18,124 nt of DNA from Anaerolineae bacterium (lineage in GTDB: Bacteria > Chloroflexota > Anaerolineae > Aggregatilineales > Phototrophicaceae), in contig JANQRM010000341.1 of NCBI GenBank assembly GCA_028284565.1, positions 1-18,124 on the forward strand, read 5' to 3'. The notes under the pieces were generated by a model, which did no database searches, had not been told where the DNA came from, and was given only the letters and a program-made list of their open reading frames with translations. The stretch's first letter is position 1. Every line of letters begins with the position of its first letter. This document shows, in pieces, positions 15,101 through 18,124 of the stretch. Both the position numbers and the translations under genes were made by a program.

Positions 15101-16218
15101 AACACGCCCACAAAAAGCGCGCCTTCGACATAATTCTTGATTCCCCAGTCGATGAAGTTAATGGGTTCCCCAGCGAGGTTGCGAAGGTCAGTCACTATCT
15201 CCATCGTGAAGACATCGAGATAACTGTGCATTGCTGGACTGCCGTAGAGATTTGGCAAGAGATATTGCAACATATCACGGGGCGCGTGAGCATAGCCCAA
15301 CACTGTCTCTAAGCTGGCACGTTCTGCCCGCCAATTCGTCTGGACAAACTCAAACAGCGGAATGAACTGAATCGAAGCAAGTCCAACACCCAAGACCACC
15401 ATCCCCAACAACGCGAAACCCCGTTCCAAGAGTTGTTTCGTCGCGGAATGTTCAGGTGCTTTTCGTTCTTGGACGTACACATGAAGTAAGCGTCCAGCAC
15501 TGACATAAGCGAGAATGATGAGCGTGTAAATCGTGATCTCAACGTGTCCCGCAAGGATGTTGAATCCCAAGCCGACTGCGCCGATGGCTATCCACGGCAA
15601 AGTTGAGGGTCTACCGAGTAAAGGTCGTCGTCGGATGATGTTCTCTGCCATCAAGAGCAACAAGGGCAACCAGACTGCCGAGCCGACAATCATCGGAAAC
15701 ACCGCACTGGCGATCATAAATCCAGCCAACTGATACACGATTCCGCCAAGCGTACTGCCGCCACGTCCGATTCCCATGCTCCGCAAGTAGGCAAACATGA
15801 ACACCCCAGCCAGCCACAGATTAACCACGATGAACCAGCCGTATGCTGAGGTGAGAGTCAGAACATAATAAATCAGGCTCGGTGGATAAAGTGCCGAATG
15901 CTGTCCCGCGGCGAGGAAGGGAATGCCACTGAATTGATGCGGATTCCAGAGGGGGATTTCGCCCTGTGCCAGTTGCTCCCGAATGAAGGACTTCCACTGT
16001 ACATTCTGCAAGGCCATATCCGACAGCAAGTGATTATGCGGAATCTCAGGCGCGTTGACGACCTCCCGAAAGGTGCGATACGGTTCATATTGATACAGGT
16101 TTTCTGTTGGGAGCAAGGTTCTCCCACCCAGCGTCTGTTGCCAGAACATCGTCAAGGGCAAGACGAAGAGTAGGATAATAATTGCAATGTCGGGGAGTCG
16201 ACTACGCACACGAGCCAT
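12109..16218 (-). CDS. Fusion of a YfhO-type GT-C membrane protein and a Wzx/MATE-like polysaccharide flippase
   Basis: A 1369-residue, very hydrophobic protein. Residues 1-858 match a whole YfhO-family protein (about 860 residues in single-domain members): helix 1 at 10-26, outer loop with acidic residues (LLPTENLYQYEPYR, 35-48), WNPHQFSGIPFLAAGQ (91-106), many helices, a large outer domain (about 575-825, with VVADRLTN and WLVISESYSEGWRAFV) and a closing helix (832-854). YfhO proteins are thought to transfer sugars from lipid carriers to surface polymers. Residues 866-1369 are a complete flippase-like domain starting AAKVARNSIAPIILNLFNRGIDFAFAIVMLRILSPEDVGIYYYA, with about 12-14 helices. 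No Met codon lies between 843 and 896, so separate initiation of the flippase is unlikely. The join follows an 11-residue linker (NTEDSSTAAKV). The ATG at 16216-16218 has AAGGA within a small hairpin loop. The protein could couple lipid-sugar flipping and transfer; inferred. Confidence 0.88.
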   Translation of the reverse strand: MARVRSRLPDIAIIILLFVLPLTMFWQQTLGGRTLLPTENLYQYEPYRTFREVVNAPEIPHNHLLSDMALQNVQWKSFIREQLAQGEIPLWNPHQFSGIPFLAAGQHSALYPPSLIYYVLTLTSAYGWFIVVNLWLAGVFMFAYLRSMGIGRGGSTLGGIVYQLAGFMIASAVFPMIVGSAVWLPLLLLMAENIIRRRPLLGRPSTLPWIAIGAVGLGFNILAGHVEITIYTLIILAYVSAGRLLHVYVQERKAPEHSATKQLLERGFALLGMVVLGVGLASIQFIPLFEFVQTNWRAERASLETVLGYAHAPRDMLQYLLPNLYGSPAMHSYLDVFTMEIVTDLRNLAGEPINFIDWGIKNYVEGALFVGVLPLILAGYAVVSSLFSKATERITVFLYVVLGCISLTFMFGLPTYALMYALPGINQLNSPFRWVFGVTVAVAVLSAIGMDKLAKSVQSQNETRSAMLRLSAGLVFIGSLLLISVAVSPALFNQLEPTFQRIVESMALANQAFADGRAFYNFLLPQLLVLGIVVLSSGIALWLASRRWRYWQILTLGIVVIDLLIASWGFNPASDSLLLDFVPPAVEFLQGQEGDWRYTTLEHLDEPPILNANTTMMFGLDDVRGYDSIIPKQYMDYMRALQVQYQADFNRIAPVPIRADLNPLGTHEDTIDSPLFHLLNIRYVVADRLTNIPYREWDKVYGDEAVVIWENPYAVPRAYTVLQSDFDEAWLPNEDGAFDYAKLAVPENLTPITITLYSGREKFLDIQTEEDVWLVISESYSEGWRAFVRPLGAGEAEETPYDVELVLGNFQGVELPSGDWTVRLVYSPASFQIGLFGSVISLGMVVFLLGVWFWRTYVGVNTEDSSTAAKVARNSIAPIILNLFNRGIDFAFAIVMLRILSPEDVGIYYYAVIIFVWFDIFNNFGLDLFLIREASRAREQAGYYFYNTTVLRVMLSVIGIPLLIGFLLIRQATVDPALPEEALVAIGLLYLGLFPASLSKGMTSLFYAYEQAEKPAAIATITTINKAIFGVVVLLLGYGIVGLAGVSILNNLITFAVLVYAGRGLIGRLINKLPDRALMWGMIKESAPLMLNHFLAHIFFQVDIVILEVMKGAVTVAQYSVAYRWLLAINIIPAFFTQALLPVMSRQAQGDREALKWNVQFGIKFLVILALPLAVGFTFLAEPLTFILGGAPYLPNGAIALQLMIWSIPIGWMNSLVQYVLVAMNMQRQVTRAFFVAVLFNIIANIIFIPQFGFQAAAIVTIFSEIMLFIPFVILAQRGLGSINIVELLWRPVVATAVMIVMTLAVSNIHILFGLVAGSILYVVVLVRLRPLTQMEVDTLLPMLPARLQASGMVRAILGYDMRRMERRL

Positions 16219-16240
16219 TCAAAGTGTCCTTGAGCTTTGA
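16219..16240 (-). promoter_or_regulatory. Hairpin presenting the ribosome site of the YfhO-flippase gene
   Basis: On the minus strand TCAAAG and CTTTGA (6-bp perfect arms, 16240-16235 and 16224-16219) enclose the 10-base loop CTCAAGGACA, which contains the AAGGA ribosome site. The right arm abuts the ATG at 16218. Such a short stem could modulate translation. The stem is weak (two G-C pairs), so the effect may be small. Confidence 0.35.
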
Positions 16241-16316
16241 AAATAAGCACTGCTTCCTTATACACGTCAGGAGAACATATTGCGAGTCGAAAAATGCTTT
16301 AGCCAAATAGGTTGTG

Positions 16317-16343
16317 GTAGGGCATACAACTGTACGCCCTTAC
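16317..16343. repeat. Dispersed palindromic repeat, copy 4
   Basis: GTAGGGCATACAACTGTACG followed by CCCTTAC; the core at 16320-16339 is an imperfect 20-bp palindrome with two mismatched pairs. TGTACGCCCTTACA is identical to copy 1. It lies between the glycosyltransferase stop (16388) and the YfhO-flippase start (16218). The reading on the minus strand, GTAAGGGCGTACAG...CCCTAC, would form a hairpin in any read-through message. Confidence 0.75.
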
Positions 16344-16387
16344 AAATTTTCATATTTTGCTGTTGTAACTTCCACTTTCTCTACTTT

Positions 16388-18124
16388 TTACTTATCTACT
16401 GACACCCACGCTGGAATGAGAAATTCACCCCAATACAGCGACTCTGCACCTTCAACAAGGACAAGGGATTGTCCAGCAGGCGATTGAATCAGCAGGCGCA
16501 TATGATAGGGTCCGCGAGGGGCATCATCGGGGATGGGTAAACAAGGTTGTAATGCGATAACGTCGCCTTCTTCAGCAGACGGCAGTTCACCAGACCATTC
16601 CGTGCGTGTCGTATTAAAGCCCTGTGTCAGCCACACGAGTAAACGATAGCCGTCAGATACCGATTGCAAAGCCGTGAACTTTAACTCGGTGCAGAATTCA
16701 TTCCCGATATTCGCATAATAACGATGCCCAATGCCTGAATCATAAGACAAGACGGGTCCCCGCGTGAGTTCATAGAAGGCAAAGTCCAGGTCGCCAAATT
16801 CAACCGACTCATCCATGTCAAAGCGATAGAAAGTCATCAGCATTACGGTGTCACGGTAGCCAACGGTGCGACCTCGACGGAGTTGAAAAAGGGCATCCCA
16901 CGTCTGTGGACGATTCGACGGCGCAATCAACCAAATAGACTCCGCATTGGATAAAGTATCGACAAAGCCATGAATCGTCTCTGGCACGAAATCAACCCAG
17001 CCAATATCAATCGAAATCCCCCGACGCAAGCCAAGCTGACGGTCATAGTAACTGGCGACATTCCGCGCGGGCAGGTCAATGATGGCAGGAAGTTCCGAGT
17101 TGCGTTCTGCAATGGCACGTTGAATCGATTCATTCCAAGGCGGTTTATTAATCCAAGTGTTCGGTGCATAAGCGGATAATTGGGCGATAACAATCAACGT
17201 GATGATAATCAGAGGTAATACCCAACGCAGACTACTTTTTCCGATGCGCTCAAAAGGCGATGTAGCAATATGACGGATTCCATAGGCTGAAATCAATGCA
17301 AAAGCGGGAACAATGCCAATAAAATAGCGCAAGACCAAGAGTGAGAAACCAACCAATTGCCCGATGATGAGTATGATAGGCGTGAGGATAAACCAGAGTA
17401 GACATAACAAGAGCACAGAACGATACGGTCTCAGTTGCCATAAGCCACTACCGAGCAAAAACGCAATGAAGAACAAGCCTCCCTGCCCAACCGTCAGCAT
17501 GTCCCAGAGCCATGTAATTGTTTCCCATTCTAAGGTTGCCGTTGTTGTACCAAGGGGTCCATTCGGGAAGTTTTGGAGTTGTCGGAAAGCAAAGGGCAAC
17601 CACGGAGCAAAGCCAATAAACACGATGAGATAAGCACCCACTCTGCGGAGATGAAAACGTCGAGTGATAACAAGATGGGCGACATGACCGAGCAAAATAA
17701 GAAAGCCGAGATAATGCGTCCACAGCATCAGAGCAACTGAGATGCCATAAGCCAACGTATTTTTACGTGACGGTTGAGCAGTCCAAAGCAAATATATCCA
17801 AGTGGAAGACAGGAGCACCGCTAAGAAGAGCGTATACATGCGGGCTTCACGGGTGTAATACATAAAGAAGGGCGAAGTGGCGAGGATAATGAGAGCAATA
17901 AACCCAGTTTGACTATCAAAAAGCCGCTTACTCAGTGGGATTAGGAATGCAAGTGATAATAAGCCGAAGAAGGCAGAAGGAAGGCGCAACACAAAGACCG
18001 ACTCACCAAACAGCATCGTCCACACATCCATGAACATGTAATACAAAGGTGGATGAACATCGTGTTGGGTGCGTTGAAACACATTTAAAACACTATCGAC
18101 GATAAAGCCGAGCGTCTGTCGAAT
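16388..18124 (-). CDS. PMT-type glycosyltransferase, GT39-like (5' end outside window)
   Basis: A multi-spanning membrane glycosyltransferase of the ArnT/PMT (GT-C) class, which moves a sugar from a polyprenyl-phosphate carrier onto protein or lipid on the outer face. The frame is open to base 18124, so the N-terminus, including the first outer-loop acidic motif, is cut off by the window; 578 residues are seen. A GTG at 18082 could be misread as a start but lies inside the HPPLYY region, which normally follows the first helices. Visible signatures are DVHPPLYYMFMDVWTMLFGE, SPFFMYYTREARMYTLF and a run of about 9 helices, followed by a soluble outer domain from about visible residue 318 to the end (about 260 residues). 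That tail is long for a minimal PMT enzyme and might bind the acceptor. The TAA is at 16388-16390, 169 bp before the YfhO-flippase gene on the same strand. Confidence 0.85.
   Translation of the reverse strand: MRQTLGFIVDSVLNVFQRTQHDVHPPLYYMFMDVWTMLFGESVFVLRLPSAFFGLLSLAFLIPLSKRLFDSQTGFIALIILATSPFFMYYTREARMYTLFLAVLLSSTWIYLLWTAQPSRKNTLAYGISVALMLWTHYLGFLILLGHVAHLVITRRFHLRRVGAYLIVFIGFAPWLPFAFRQLQNFPNGPLGTTTATLEWETITWLWDMLTVGQGGLFFIAFLLGSGLWQLRPYRSVLLLCLLWFILTPIILIIGQLVGFSLLVLRYFIGIVPAFALISAYGIRHIATSPFERIGKSSLRWVLPLIIITLIVIAQLSAYAPNTWINKPPWNESIQRAIAERNSELPAIIDLPARNVASYYDRQLGLRRGISIDIGWVDFVPETIHGFVDTLSNAESIWLIAPSNRPQTWDALFQLRRGRTVGYRDTVMLMTFYRFDMDESVEFGDLDFAFYELTRGPVLSYDSGIGHRYYANIGNEFCTELKFTALQSVSDGYRLLVWLTQGFNTTRTEWSGELPSAEEGDVIALQPCLPIPDDAPRGPYHMRLLIQSPAGQSLVLVEGAESLYWGEFLIPAWVSVDK

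Noticed and set aside
16927..18082. GTG at 18082 as the start of the glycosyltransferase
   Set aside because: The frame continues open to the window edge (LGFIVDSVLN precedes it), and the HPPLYY motif a few residues later normally follows an N-terminal helix and outer loop; the gene is truncated by the window instead.

Overview
The window looks like a chromosomal segment from a Chloroflexota bacterium, most likely an Anaerolineae-type lineage. This is inferred from gene style, not from a marker gene. The pointers are a receptor-like Ser/Thr kinase whose outer part is built from Ala/Thr repeats and a Pro/Thr linker, a secreted SH3-domain protein, a YfhO-type membrane protein, and short dispersed palindromes of the GTAGGGGCG...CGCCCTTAC type. 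I see no tRNA, rRNA, CRISPR array, transposase or phage gene. No gene-free stretch exceeds 300 bases; the largest gaps (about 270-290 bases) hold the palindromes and candidate operators listed below.

Layout. (1) 1-2460, minus strand: the end of an iron(III) ABC importer locus, a secreted FbpA-type binding protein followed by a fused two-domain FbpB-type permease that runs off the left edge. (2) 2733-5610: small unrelated-looking genes: a cytoplasmic TPR-like protein, a secreted 136-residue protein with a textbook UUCG-loop terminator, a membrane-anchored protein with a calcium-loop-like motif on the plus strand, and a 57-residue two-helix membrane protein. (3) 5771-6627: a P-loop nucleotide kinase of the UPF0200 type bracketed by two near-identical 48-49 bp palindromic repeats. 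(4) 6675-10033: a convergent pair whose stop codons overlap by 4 bp, a tail-anchored STAND-like ATPase (plus) and a receptor-type Ser/Thr kinase (minus). (5) 10266-12014: a secreted SH3b protein with its own terminator. (6) 12109-18124: two envelope glycosylation genes, a 1369-residue fusion of a YfhO-type GT-C protein with a Wzx/MATE-like flippase, and a 5'-truncated PMT/GT39 family glycosyltransferase.

How they may work together. The iron genes form one clear operon. The kinase, the ATPase, the SH3b protein and the two glycosylation proteins all point at the cell envelope, but the strand changes, terminators and separate promoter elements argue for several transcription units and not one system. 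The most unusual single item is the YfhO-flippase fusion. The most unusual DNA-level items are the four dispersed palindromes and a family of TGTGA-N-TCACA-like palindromes near the iron and TPR genes. I found no clear evidence for a wholly new defence or mobile system.
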